Below, one piece after another: positions 6,780-14,674 of a DNA stretch of 18,138 bases. The stretch covers positions 1-18,138 of the forward strand of contig DMDI01000296.1 in the NCBI GenBank assembly GCA_003445555.1, given 5' to 3'. This DNA is from Desulfotomaculum sp. (GTDB lineage: Bacteria; Bacillota; Desulfotomaculia; Desulfotomaculales; Nap2-2B). Both the position numbers and the translations under genes were made by a program. The notes beneath the pieces were generated by a model. The model did no database searches, was not told the origin of the DNA, and saw only the letters and a program-made list of their open reading frames with translations. The first letter of the stretch is position 1. Each line of letters starts with the position of its first letter.

Positions 6780-7699
6780 ATTATACGGACTTGATAAATG
6801 TCGCGCTGTATTTGAGTGATTAATTCTTCGGGCGAAGAAAATTTTTTTTCCTCCCTTAACCGTTTAAGAAAAATAAGTTTTATCCAACGGTGATAGAGAT
6901 TTCCATAATAATCTAAAATGTGGGCTTCGAGATTAACTTTATTTTTTTGGGCGTGAAAGGTTGGCTTAACTCCAATGTTAGCTACTCCCCAATAACTGCC
7001 TTCTTCCATCTCGATCTTTACCGCATAGACACCCCTGGCCGGAATAATTAAATCCGTTTCGGGCTCTAGATTAACCGTAGGAAAACCTAATAAGTTGCCC
7101 CGCTGTTCACCGGATACTACTATTCCTTCAACAAAAGGATGATAACCTAAAAATTCACTTGCCTCGCTCACCTTGCCTTGAAGCAACAAATTACGGATAT
7201 AGGTACTGCTAACCACCTGTTTGTTTACCATTACGGGAGAAACAATCCGGACGGTGAAACCATACTTATCTCCGCTTTCTTTTAACAATCCTGCCGTTCC
7301 TTCTCCTTTATGGCCAAAAGTATAATTATACCCAATGAATATAGTATGTACGCCAAGTTCGCGGTAAAGTATTTTTTCCACAAAGTCTGGGGCGGTAATT
7401 CTAGCAAATTCAAGATCAAAAGGAATTTGAATAAACAAATCCACCCCTAAGCGGGCAATCAGATTTCTTTTGGCTTCTTGGGTAAGCAAAAGCGGGTGGT
7501 AATCAGACGGATTTAAAACCACCTCCGGATGAGGATAAAAAGTAAAAACAGCCGGTGTTCCTTTTATCCTCCTGGCCTCCTTTACTAATTCTTCAATTAG
7601 TTTTTGATGACCCAGGTGGACACCATCAAAGTTGCCTAAGCCTACTATTAAGTCACGATGCTTTTCCTTAATTCCCTGCCAGGTGTAATAAACCTGCAC
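6755..7699 (-). CDS. ribF: Bifunctional riboflavin kinase / FAD synthetase
   Basis: Phosphorylates riboflavin to FMN and adenylates FMN to FAD. The 314-residue length is normal. The N-terminal nucleotidyltransferase half shows GNFDGVHLGHQKLI (22-35), the HxGH-type ATP site, and SSTYIRNLL (164-172). The C-terminal kinase half shows GNLLGFPTVNL (201-211), GVYAV (223-227), NIGVKPTF (241-248) and the catalytic Glu in NLEAHI (E258). The start is GTG at 7699, with AAGGAG eight bases upstream. It follows truB by 27 bp, the usual order in Firmicutes, and closes the conserved operon. Its last six residues and stop come from the arm of an inverted-repeat element, so the natural C-terminus has probably been altered slightly. 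Confidence 0.96.
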   Translation of the reverse strand: MQVYYTWQGIKEKHRDLIVGLGNFDGVHLGHQKLIEELVKEARRIKGTPAVFTFYPHPEVVLNPSDYHPLLLTQEAKRNLIARLGVDLFIQIPFDLEFARITAPDFVEKILYRELGVHTIFIGYNYTFGHKGEGTAGLLKESGDKYGFTVRIVSPVMVNKQVVSSTYIRNLLLQGKVSEASEFLGYHPFVEGIVVSGEQRGNLLGFPTVNLEPETDLIIPARGVYAVKIEMEEGSYWGVANIGVKPTFHAQKNKVNLEAHILDYYGNLYHRWIKLIFLKRLREEKKFSSPEELITQIQRDIYQVRIIMGSGLEI

Positions 7700-7726
7700 T
7701 TATTTCACTCCTTGTATGATTGAATG

Positions 7727-8644
7727 CTAAACTAATACTCTTACCGGTTTAAACCGGTAATTTTCTACCTTGACCTCTACCCTGGCGATGGCGGTCAATC
7801 CATTCGGGCCGGTTAACCGGACAATCTGCCCTGAGACTAAAGGGTCAGGTAATTTTTTTACCTCATTTTCCCGTAATATACGGCCTTCCCTCACCGCCTT
7901 GACCGTCTCCCCGCTTTTAAGTTCCACGGCAGGCAAATGATCTAAAGCTTTATTCATAGGGGTTAAAGCCTTATCTAAGCATTTATTATCAACTAAGAAA
8001 ATTAGATTTTCAATAGTTTGCGTCCCGGATAACGTAAAAACGCCGGCGCGCGTCCTTAAAAGAAAGCTCATGTACGCCCCACAACCCAGGCTTTCTCCCA
8101 AATCGTTACAAAGGGTACGGATGTATGTACCCGCAGAACAAACAATATCTAAAAGCAACTTGGGGCGCGCGGCTCCAAAGTCCCAATCACGCCTGACATT
8201 AAGTTGGTAAATGGTTACTTGTTTTGGTTGACGGGTTACTAATTCTCCCTTCCGGGCCAACTGATATAATTTTTTACCTTGATAATGCCTGGCTGAAGTC
8301 ATGGGGGGTACCTGATTAATTTTTCCTTTAAAATTGGTTAAGGCTTTTTCTACCATTTCTAAGGTTAAATGCGAGGCGTCATACTCGTGAAGCACTTCTC
8401 CAAAACCGTCATGGGTAGATGTCTTAACTCCAAAAGTAACCTCCGCCCGGTACTCTTTATCGTCTCTAAGAAAAGAAATAACCCGGGTGGCTTTACCTAA
8501 GCAAACAGGTAAAACTCCGGCTGCCGCCGGGTCCAGTGTTCCGGTATGGCCAACTTTAGCTTCGCCGGTAAGCTGCCGTACAAAGCTAACTACGTCGTGG
8601 GAAGTCATTCCCGGCGGTTTTAAGATGTTTAAAATTCCCTCCAA
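7727..8644 (-). CDS. truB: tRNA pseudouridine-55 synthase
   Basis: Isomerises U55 to pseudouridine in the T-loop of tRNAs. The 305-residue protein opens with MEGILNILKPPGMTSHDVV and carries the catalytic Asp D38 in GHTGTLDPAAAGVLPV. The Tyr-containing EYRAEVTFG block, PPMTSARHYQGKKLYQLAR and CSAGTYIRTLCNDLGESLG are also typical. A PUA-like C-terminal segment follows, about 225-305. The TTG start at 8644 is forced by a TAA two codons upstream in frame and matches the family N-terminus. An AAGGAG lies somewhat far upstream. About 130 bp containing a hairpin repeat separate it from nrnA. Confidence 0.95.
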   Translation of the reverse strand: MEGILNILKPPGMTSHDVVSFVRQLTGEAKVGHTGTLDPAAAGVLPVCLGKATRVISFLRDDKEYRAEVTFGVKTSTHDGFGEVLHEYDASHLTLEMVEKALTNFKGKINQVPPMTSARHYQGKKLYQLARKGELVTRQPKQVTIYQLNVRRDWDFGAARPKLLLDIVCSAGTYIRTLCNDLGESLGCGAYMSFLLRTRAGVFTLSGTQTIENLIFLVDNKCLDKALTPMNKALDHLPAVELKSGETVKAVREGRILRENEVKKLPDPLVSGQIVRLTGPNGLTAIARVEVKVENYRFKPVRVLV

Positions 8645-8679
8645 TATTTACCATGGTCTCCTTTTGTCAACCACATATT

Positions 8680-8784
8680 GAGAAGTGAGATTTGGGAAGT
8701 TGGAGATGAGATTTTAAGGTAGAAATTCGGCTTGCCGAATTTCTACTTATTCCCACTTCTAACCTCTTACCTCTCACATCTCAG
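8680..8784. repeat. Hairpin repeat between nrnA and truB
   Basis: The core is a perfect inverted repeat: GTAGAAATTCGGC (8719-8731), loop TT, GCCGAATTTCTAC (8734-8746). It is flanked by purine-rich sequence on the left (GAGAAGTGAGATTTGG and following) and an imperfect complement on the right (8748-8784), so the whole can fold as a long imperfect hairpin. No T-run follows on either strand, so it is not a clear terminator. The nrnA stop TGA (8774-8776) and its GAGATG codons lie in the right flank. Confidence 0.75.
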
Positions 8785-9763
8785 ATACCGCTTGCAAGGC
8801 GGCGGTAATAACCTGTGTTTTTATAGTTTCCAGGTCCCCCTTCAAGATGCAACCTGCCGCCCGGTTATGTCCTCCTCCCCCAAATTTGCCGGCCAGATTA
8901 TTAACGTCTACCAATTCCTTAGAGCGAAAACCTACTTTAAAGCAATCTTCAGAAATCTCCTGAAACAATAAAGCTACTTCAACGCCGCGTATCGACCGGC
9001 CGTAATTTATCAGGCCATCAACGTGTTCCTTCCCGGCATTTTTATTCTTTAACATTTCAAGGTCAACAACCATCCACGACACCTGTCCGCAAGGACTTAC
9101 GCTTAAAGTTCCTAAAGCAGCTTCTAAAAGCTTAAGACTCGATAAAGGTTTTTGCTCGTATATTAACCGGTTAATTTTGGCGGCCGGTACTCCGTACTCA
9201 ATTAATTTGGCCGCCCGGCGGTGGGTGTTCGCCCGGGTATTATCGTATTGAAAAGAACCTGTATCGGTAACAATGGCCACATAAAGACAAATAGCGATCT
9301 CAGGAGTTAAAGGGAAACTAAGCAAATTAAATAAATCCTGAATTATTTCCCCTACCGCGGCGGCTTTAGAGTCAACGTAGTTATACTGGGCAAATTCATT
9401 TGAATTTACGTGGTGGTCAATACTACAAGTTATTATAGGACGCATCAACAATTCACGCAAAGGCCCCAACCGGTCAGGTACGGAACAGTCTAAGATAACA
9501 AAATTATCGTATTCACCCTGTAAGGCTTTGCTCCCTTCTTGAAAGCGTTTAACTTCAGGCAGAAAATTGTATATTTCGGGCACCGGATCAGGGGTGGCTA
9601 AGGTTACTTCCTTACCCACTTTTTCTAAAGCCAGACCTAAAGCTATTACCGACCCAAGACAATCACCATCAGGCGTTACGTGCCCGCAAAGGATAATTCG
9701 CTTTCCTTGAAGAAGCACGTTACCTACCTTGCGTAAATTATTCATTTTGATTGCCTTCTTCAT
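8774..9763 (-). CDS. nrnA: NrnA-type DHH/DHHA1 nanoRNase / pAp phosphatase
   Basis: Degrades 2-5-nucleotide RNA (nanoRNA) from the ends, and in some species removes the 3'-phosphate from pAp. The 329-residue protein has the DHH domain motifs H28 with D32 and D34 in [14 protein letters not shown]92 in VILDCS and D116-H117-H118 in SIDHHVN. The acid [12 protein letters not shown] block follows. The C-terminal DHHA1 domain ends with [11 protein letters not shown], which binds RNA or substrate. It overlaps rbfA by 26 bp from the ATG at 9763. An internal ATG at 9745 (MNNLRKV) with GAAGG upstream is an alternative start. Position between rbfA and truB is the standard Firmicute arrangement. The C-terminal residues fall next to a hairpin repeat. 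Confidence 0.94.
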   Translation of the reverse strand: MKKAIKMNNLRKVGNVLLQGKRIILCGHVTPDGDCLGSVIALGLALEKVGKEVTLATPDPVPEIYNFLPEVKRFQEGSKALQGEYDNFVILDCSVPDRLGPLRELLMRPIITCSIDHHVNSNEFAQYNYVDSKAAAVGEIIQDLFNLLSFPLTPEIAICLYVAIVTDTGSFQYDNTRANTHRRAAKLIEYGVPAAKINRLIYEQKPLSSLKLLEAALGTLSVSPCGQVSWMVVDLEMLKNKNAGKEHVDGLINYGRSIRGVEVALLFQEISEDCFKVGFRSKELVDVNNLAGKFGGGGHNRAAGCILKGDLETIKTQVITAALQAVSEM

Positions 9764-10097
9764 TTTTTACCTTTTCCATTAAGGATATAATCTTACTTCC
9801 TTGGGCAATAGATTTATCTAGTTTAAACGTAACTTCTGGTGTATAGCGTACCCGGATGCGCCGGCCTATTTCACCGCGAATATAACCCTGGGCTTTTTGC
9901 AGTATTTCCATAGTTTTTTTTTGCTCCTGGTCTGAACCATAGATACTGGTAAAAATCTTGGCGTGTTGAAGATCTGTTGAAACCTCAACGTTAGTTATCG
10001 TAATAAAACCGATCCTTGGGTCCCTTAAGTCATTTTTTAAAATATCAAAAACTTCTTTTTTAATTGCTTCAGCCAATCGCTTTGGTCGATAAGTCAT
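9738..10097 (-). CDS. rbfA: 30S ribosome-binding factor A
   Basis: Cold-shock-linked assembly factor that binds the 30S subunit near the 5' end of 16S rRNA and assists its late maturation. The 119-residue single KH-like domain is typical: [17 protein letters not shown], then [27 protein letters not shown], and the C-terminal [15 protein letters not shown]. The ATG at 10097 has AGGAGG nine bases upstream. It lies 60 bp after infB and overlaps nrnA, so expression is most likely from the nusA-infB transcript. Confidence 0.96.
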   Translation of the reverse strand: MTYRPKRLAEAIKKEVFDILKNDLRDPRIGFITITNVEVSTDLQHAKIFTSIYGSDQEQKKTMEILQKAQGYIRGEIGRRIRVRYTPEVTFKLDKSIAQGSKIISLMEKVKNEEGNQNE

Positions 10098-10157
10098 GTT
10101 TAACTACCTCCTGTTAAGCGGTTCAGTTGGGGCACGTGACTAATAAAGCGTTTTTGT

Positions 10158-12665
10158 TCAGGCTAATTCTCTTTTTGTTTGCTCGGTAGTATAAACCTCA
10201 ATAATGTCACCTTCCTGAGTATCATTAAACTTCTCCAGAGTAAGGCCGCACTCATAATTTTCTAAAACTTCGCGGACATCATCTTTAAACCTTTTTAGCG
10301 ATTCTATTTTTCCCTCGTAAATTACTTTATCCTGCCGGACTACCCGGACGTTAGCATCTCTTACCACCTTACCCTCGCTGACGTAACAACCGGCAATAGC
10401 CCCTATTTTAGAAGCTTTAAATACTTTACGCACTTGCAACCGGCCTAAACTAACTTCAACATATTCAGGTTCTAGCAGACCGCTCATGGCAGCTTTTACG
10501 TCGTTAATAGCTTCATAAATTACCTGATATAAACGAATGTCCACTTTCTCCCGGCAGGCCGTATTCTTGGCGTTAACGTCAGGACGAACGTTAAAGCCGA
10601 TGATGATAGCGTTAGAAGCTGAAGCTAGCATTATATCCGTTTCGGTAATGGCTCCCACTCCACTGTGAATAATTTTTACTCTCACCTCAGCGCTGACAAG
10701 CTGTTCCAGGGATTGCCTCAGTGCTTCAACGGAACCCTGGGTATCTGCCTTTATAATTAAATGTAACTCTTTAACCTGACCTTCCTTGATTTGTTTAAAC
10801 AGATCGTTAAGTGATATTCTTGGCTGAACGGCCTTAAGCTCTTCTTCGCGTAACCGGACCAGACGTTTTTCCGTAATCTGGCGCGCCATTTTTTCGTCCG
10901 GCACCCCGTAAAAAATATCCCCTGCCTGGGGTACCTCAGAACATCCCCATATCTCAACGGGCGTAGAAGGACCTGCTTTTTTTACCCTCTTTCCCTTATG
11001 GTCAACCATAGCCCGCACTCGTCCAAAGGCTGTACCGGCAATAATGCTGTCTCCCACTTTGAGCGTACCATTTTGAACCAGCACCGTAGCTACTGGTCCT
11101 CTTTCTTTGCTTAATTCAGATTCAACTATTATTCCCCGCGCCGAACAATCGTAGTTAGCTTTTAATTCGTTCATTTCAGCCACTAAAAGAACCATGTCCA
11201 ATAGTTCTTCTATTCCCTGTTTTGCTTTGGCGCTGACTAAAACACAAATAGTGTCTCCGCCCCATTCCTCAGCCACCAGGCCATGTTCGGTTAATTGTTG
11301 TTTTATTCTTTCCGGGTTTGCATTTGGCTTATCCATTTTATTAACGGCGACAATAATTGGCACCGCGGCTGCTTTAGCATGGTTTATCGCCTCAATGGTT
11401 TGAGGCATTACACCGTCCTCGGCCGCTACTACCAAAACGGCAATGTCCGTAATTTTTGCTCCCCTTGCCCGCATGGCCGTAAAGGCTTCGTGACCCGGTG
11501 TGTCTATAAAAGTAATTTTTTTATGGTTATGTTCCACCTGATAAGCTCCGATATGTTGGGTAATACCACCGGCTTCAGTCGCCGTCACATTAGTTTGACG
11601 GATAACATCTAATAAGGAGGTCTTTCCATGGTCTACATGCCCCATTACCGTAACCACACAAGGCCGTGGTTGAAGTGAGGACGGAGAATCGTTTGTCTCA
11701 CTAATTATAAGCGATTCAAGATCTACCTCTTTTTTAATTTTCACCTCAAAGCCAAATTCTGAAGCTAAAATAGTGGCTGTTTCCAGATCAATTTCTTGAT
11801 TGATAGTAGCCATAACACCAAGAAGAAGCAGTTTTTTAATTAATTCAGCCGGACTCTTCTTCATCTTTTCTGCCATTTCTTGGACTGTTATTCCTTCACG
11901 GCTAATTATAATAGGTTTTTTTTCGGCCATTTCAAATTGTTTTTGCGGGTGCGGCCTCTGGCGTAATTCTTTTATCTGGCCGGCAGCCGGATAACGCTGT
12001 TTATAGTCAAGTATTTTTTCCTCTTTTTCAGTTTCAAAAATATGTTGTTTTTGATGCTCACCTTTACGCTGTTTTCTTATTTGTTTTCCTTTTTCCGTTG
12101 TTTTAACTTCTTCAGGTACTTTAGGCACCTTTAACTGTTCTGTTTTTAATATTGATATTTTCTTTTCCTTTGTTTCAGTCGCCGGTCCCAAGGGTAGGTC
12201 CCGGCTAAAAGCTGCCTCAGCAGTCCCGGTCTTTTGAGGTACCGGAGCAATTCCTTTTGGTGACTTCATGGCCGGGCGCACTTCCTGAAATACCGGCCTT
12301 GCCCCTATTCCCGCCGGAGACATTTTTTCTTCTTGAACCGGTCTAGCAGGGGTTCGTTTTTCCGGTAAGGGTTTCTCCTGAAAACGCTTATCCGGGGGTC
12401 GGGCAGGTACCCGGTCAACCCGGCCGGCCCTATAATCCCGAGGTTCGAACTTCGAACTGGTTGGGGCTGTTTCTGCGCTTAGTTTTAAACTTTTTTCCTT
12501 TTCTTTAATTAAATTTATCTCCTTAATCAAGCGCGCGATATCTTGTTCATCTACGGTACTCATATGCGATTTAACGACAATTCCCATAGATGTTAACTTA
12601 TGCATAAGTTCTTTGTATTCTATTTTCAGTTCTTTAGCCAGTTCGTAAACTCTCTTTTTTACCAT
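10158..12665 (-). CDS. infB: Translation initiation factor IF-2
   Basis: GTPase that places fMet-tRNA in the 30S P site and promotes 50S joining. At 835 residues it is within the family range. There is an N-terminal IF2_N domain (about 1-50, [18 protein letters not shown]), then a charged Lys/Pro/Glu-rich linker (about 55-250) and a second IF2_N-like domain (about 255-310). The G domain has G1 GHVDHGKT (342-349), G3 DTPGH (388-392), G4 NKMD (442-445) and G5 SAK (478-480). Domains II, III and the fMet-tRNA-binding C2 domain follow. The start is ATG at 12665, with AGGAGGT seven bases upstream. It follows rnpM by 23 bp; the L7Ae-like YlxQ gene often found between them is absent. Confidence 0.98.
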   Translation of the reverse strand: MVKKRVYELAKELKIEYKELMHKLTSMGIVVKSHMSTVDEQDIARLIKEINLIKEKEKSLKLSAETAPTSSKFEPRDYRAGRVDRVPARPPDKRFQEKPLPEKRTPARPVQEEKMSPAGIGARPVFQEVRPAMKSPKGIAPVPQKTGTAEAAFSRDLPLGPATETKEKKISILKTEQLKVPKVPEEVKTTEKGKQIRKQRKGEHQKQHIFETEKEEKILDYKQRYPAAGQIKELRQRPHPQKQFEMAEKKPIIISREGITVQEMAEKMKKSPAELIKKLLLLGVMATINQEIDLETATILASEFGFEVKIKKEVDLESLIISETNDSPSSLQPRPCVVTVMGHVDHGKTSLLDVIRQTNVTATEAGGITQHIGAYQVEHNHKKITFIDTPGHEAFTAMRARGAKITDIAVLVVAAEDGVMPQTIEAINHAKAAAVPIIVAVNKMDKPNANPERIKQQLTEHGLVAEEWGGDTICVLVSAKAKQGIEELLDMVLLVAEMNELKANYDCSARGIIVESELSKERGPVATVLVQNGTLKVGDSIIAGTAFGRVRAMVDHKGKRVKKAGPSTPVEIWGCSEVPQAGDIFYGVPDEKMARQITEKRLVRLREEELKAVQPRISLNDLFKQIKEGQVKELHLIIKADTQGSVEALRQSLEQLVSAEVRVKIIHSGVGAITETDIMLASASNAIIIGFNVRPDVNAKNTACREKVDIRLYQVIYEAINDVKAAMSGLLEPEYVEVSLGRLQVRKVFKASKIGAIAGCYVSEGKVVRDANVRVVRQDKVIYEGKIESLKRFKDDVREVLENYECGLTLEKFNDTQEGDIIEVYTTEQTKRELA

Positions 12666-12688
12666 CTTCCATACCTCCTAAAAATGCA

Positions 12689-12949
12689 TTATTTCTCAAC
12701 TCCTTGGTTTAATAAGTAAATAATGTCCTGAGAAATAGGTCTTTTTAACGTCCTTTCTAACCTTTTTGTTTTTATTGCCTTTTTAATACATTCATTTTCC
12801 TTGCAAAGATAGGCTCCCCGTCCTAATCTCTTACCGGTAGGATCCAACTCAATTTTTCCCTCCGGAACCCGTACCAATCTGATTAATTCTTCTTTAGGCT
12901 TTTTTTGCTTACAGGCCACACATACCCGTAACGTTACGCGTTCAGTCAC
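12689..12949 (-). CDS. rnpM: YlxR/RnpM, small RNase P-modulating RNA-binding protein
   Basis: Protein of 86 residues with the YlxR (DUF448) fold. RVCVACKQKKPKEELIRLVR near the N-terminus, DPTGKRLGRGAYLC in the middle and the second Cys pair position (C48 region, KENECIKKAI) are family hallmarks. In Bacillus the homologue binds the RNase P RNA and tempers its activity, hence the name RnpM. The start is GTG at 12949, with GAGGAG ten bases upstream. It lies 17 bp after nusA and 23 bp before infB, in its invariant position in the nusA-infB operon. Confidence 0.93.
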   Translation of the reverse strand: MTERVTLRVCVACKQKKPKEELIRLVRVPEGKIELDPTGKRLGRGAYLCKENECIKKAIKTKRLERTLKRPISQDIIYLLNQGVEK

Positions 12950-12966
12950 CCGGCTATAACTCCTCT

Positions 12967-14040
12967 TCAGTTGGCGTAATAACTTGTATATTCCTCAGGG
13001 TAAATTTCTCTCATTTGGGAATCGCTTTTAATGTCTATTTTCCACCCGGTTAATTTAGCGGCTAAACGTGCATTTTGTCCTTCTTTGCCAATGGCCAACG
13101 AGAGTTGGTAATCGGGGACAATAACTCTGGCAATCTTTTCTTCTTCCCAGATTTCGACCGTCATAACCTTTGCCGGACTTAAGGAGGCGGCTATAAATTT
13201 AGAAACGTCTTCATTCCATTTTATAACGTCAATTTTTTCTCCGTTTAACTCATTCACTACTGTTTGGACTCTTGCTCCTTTAGGACCTACACATGAGCCT
13301 ACCGGGTCCACATTTTCGTCTTTTGAGTAAACGGCAATTTTTGAGCGGTAACCCGGTTCGCGCGCCAAAGCTTTTATTTCAATAATTCCTTCCTGTAACT
13401 CTGGCACCTCTAGTTCAAAAAGACGATTGAGTAATCCGGGATGGGTTCGTGAAACAAATATTTGCGGTCCTTTAGTTGTTTTTTTCACTTCTAAAATGTA
13501 TACTTTAATTCTGCCTCCCTGTTTGTAAGTTTCACCGGGCATTTGTTCGGTAAAAGTTAAAATGGCCTCTACTTTTCCTAATTCAATAAAAACATTTTTA
13601 TGTTCTACCCGTTGAATGATCCCGGTAACAATATCACCGCTCCGGTTAATATAATCATCATAAATAACGTTCCGCTCCGCTTCACAAATACGCTGCATTA
13701 CAACTTGCTTGGCCGTTTGCGCGGCAATACGCCCAAAGTCACGGGGAGTAACTTCTCTTTCGATTATGTCGTCATCATTGTACCGGGGGTCAATTTGCCG
13801 GGCCTCAGTCAAAGAAATCTCCGTCTTAGGATCATTAATCTGTGAAGCGACTCTTTGCTGCGCAAAAACCTTATAATTACCCGTGTTGCGGTCAATATAT
13901 ACCCTGGCATTTTGCGTGGTACCAAAATTTCTTTTATAAGCAGAAAGTAAAGCTGCCTCAATAGCTTCCAATAAAACATCTACCGAAATACCCTTTTCTT
14001 TTTCCAATTCCTTTAAAGCCGCTAAAAAATCAATATTCAT
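12967..14040 (-). CDS. nusA: Transcription elongation/termination factor NusA
   Basis: RNA polymerase-binding factor that affects pausing, intrinsic termination and antitermination. The 357-residue length is the Firmicute form without the C-terminal acidic repeats of E. coli. The N-terminal RNAP-binding domain spans about 1-125 and includes [20 protein letters not shown]. An S1 domain (about 135-200) and two KH domains follow: KH1 with [14 protein letters not shown] (GPKG at 252-255) and KH2 with [23 protein letters not shown] (GKEG at 318-321). The ATG at 14040 has GGGAGG five bases upstream. It follows a shortened rimP by 79 bp. NusA is known to act on leader hairpins of its own operon in some bacteria, relevant to the hairpin upstream of rimP. 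Confidence 0.97.
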   Translation of the reverse strand: MNIDFLAALKELEKEKGISVDVLLEAIEAALLSAYKRNFGTTQNARVYIDRNTGNYKVFAQQRVASQINDPKTEISLTEARQIDPRYNDDDIIEREVTPRDFGRIAAQTAKQVVMQRICEAERNVIYDDYINRSGDIVTGIIQRVEHKNVFIELGKVEAILTFTEQMPGETYKQGGRIKVYILEVKKTTKGPQIFVSRTHPGLLNRLFELEVPELQEGIIEIKALAREPGYRSKIAVYSKDENVDPVGSCVGPKGARVQTVVNELNGEKIDVIKWNEDVSKFIAASLSPAKVMTVEIWEEEKIARVIVPDYQLSLAIGKEGQNARLAAKLTGWKIDIKSDSQMREIYPEEYTSYYAN

Positions 14041-14119
14041 TTTTGCCTCCCAAAACCAAAAAATAACTGTTTTTGCTTTGCTTTATCTTTCCTTTGGCTG
14101 TCAGTTGCCCGCTCAATAA

Positions 14120-14395
14120 TTACTCTATCCCCGGAGAGGATACTTCCAGGGTATAAGCATGAGGAACCGGATTGTGTACGTCTAATAATGGGCTTAGTTG
14201 CCGGGAAAGCTTTTCGCAATCAGTCAGGGTGACTTTCTCGTTGATTTTATCTATAAATACCCGTAAATACCAACGATTATTTTCTTTAACGTAGACTACT
14301 TTTACTAGTTTTAAATTAAGTTCGTCTACCAGCGGCTGAACTAGTTTCTCTATTTTAGCTGCCACCTGTTCGTGACCTTGACCCAAGCCTGGCAA
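14120..14395 (-). CDS. rimP: RimP, ribosome maturation factor lacking the C-terminal domain
   Basis: RimP binds free 30S subunits and is needed for their efficient maturation. The frame encodes the N-terminal alpha/beta domain: QVAAKIEKLVQPLVDELNL, WYLRVFIDK, VTLTDCEKLSRQLSPLLDV and the signature YTLEVSSPG. It then stops at GIE-TAA, where the family continues ERPL or DRPL into an SH3-like domain of about 65-70 residues. Only 79 bp remain before nusA, so that domain is deleted, not just out of frame. Length is 91 residues against about 150 normally. The preferred start is TTG at 14395, eight bases after AAGGAGGG (14404-14411). The frame stays open upstream through a palindromic repeat to 14479, which I take as chance. 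Identity is firm; function is doubtful. Confidence 0.85.
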   Translation of the reverse strand: MPGLGQGHEQVAAKIEKLVQPLVDELNLKLVKVVYVKENNRWYLRVFIDKINEKVTLTDCEKLSRQLSPLLDVHNPVPHAYTLEVSSPGIE

Positions 14396-14403
14396 AACAT
14401 ATA

Positions 14404-14411
14404 CCCTCCTT
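14404..14411 (-). promoter_or_regulatory. Ribosome binding site that fixes the rimP start
   Basis: AAGGAGGG on the minus strand is a near-perfect Shine-Dalgarno sequence. It sits eight bases before the in-frame TTG at 14395. An ATG at 14400 is too close and out of frame, opening only 16 codons. The strength of the site suggests the shortened rimP is still translated. Confidence 0.7.
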
Positions 14412-14415
14412 AATA

Positions 14416-14435
14416 GGGCGTTAAATTTAACGCCC
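14416..14435. repeat. GGGGCG palindromic repeat, copy B (shortened)
   Basis: A 20-bp perfect palindrome, GGGCGTTAAA followed by its complement. It keeps the TTAAATTTAA core of copies A, C and E but has lost one G and the GTA/TAC ends, so it looks like an older, eroding copy. It lies just upstream of the rimP ribosome binding site in the presumed leader. Confidence 0.85.
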
Positions 14436-14460
14436 CCAGCGTCAGGAAAAAATAAGATGA

Positions 14461-14483
14461 AAGAGTGGGAACTCCCCACTCTT
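14461..14483 (-). terminator. Intrinsic-terminator-like hairpin in the rimP leader
   Basis: AAGAGTGGG and CCCACTCTT form a perfect 9-bp stem with a 5-base loop. On the minus strand the stem is followed by TCATCTTATTTTTTCC, a U-rich but interrupted run. It lies between the putative promoter at 14593-14621 and rimP. It could be an attenuator for the rimP-nusA-infB operon or a terminator for transcripts arriving from proS. Confidence 0.5.
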
Positions 14484-14535
14484 AAAAAATTACTCTAAGT
14501 TGACCGGTCCTTACTAAGAACTATAACTTTAGGGT

Positions 14536-14563
14536 GTAGGGGCGTTAAATTTAACGCCCCTAC
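14536..14563. repeat. 28-bp GGGGCG palindromic repeat, copy C
   Basis: A perfect 14+14 palindrome: GTAGGGGCGTTAAA and its exact complement, with no loop. It is identical to copy E over the 28 bp. It lies between proS and rimP, downstream of the putative rimP promoter, so it would be part of the leader RNA. Confidence 0.95.
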
Positions 14564-14592
14564 TATTTCCTAAGACCTTTTAATCCTATAAT

Positions 14593-14621
14593 ATTGTACT
14601 ACATAAATTAAGCTTTGGCAA
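14593..14621 (-). promoter_or_regulatory. Probable sigma-A promoter for the rimP-nusA-infB operon
   Basis: On the minus strand, TTGCCA (14621-14616) and TACAAT (14598-14593) each match the -35 and -10 consensus at five of six positions and are separated by exactly 17 bp. Initiation would fall near 14586, giving a leader of about 190 nt before rimP that contains two palindromes and one hairpin. The surrounding sequence is A/T-rich. Confidence 0.6.
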
Positions 14622-14636
14622 GTGTTTGTTTTTGTT

Positions 14637-14664
14637 GTAGGGGCGTATAGCAATACGCCCCTAC
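14637..14664. repeat. 28-bp GGGGCG palindromic repeat, copy D
   Basis: Arms GTAGGGGCGTAT (14637-14648) and ATACGCCCCTAC (14653-14664) pair perfectly around the loop AGCA. This is the second core type of the family, shared with copy F and the half copy G. It lies between the proS stop and the rimP promoter. Confidence 0.95.
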
Positions 14665-14674
14665 TTAAAACTTT

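Noticed and set aside
8645..8670. TTGACA (minus strand, 8670-8665) as a truB promoter
   Set aside because: The best -10 at 17-18 bp is poor and overlaps the truB start codon, so initiation would fall inside the gene.
14396..14479. Longer RimP starting at 14479
   Set aside because: The added residues read through a hairpin, a palindromic repeat and the Shine-Dalgarno sequence itself and do not resemble any RimP N-terminus.
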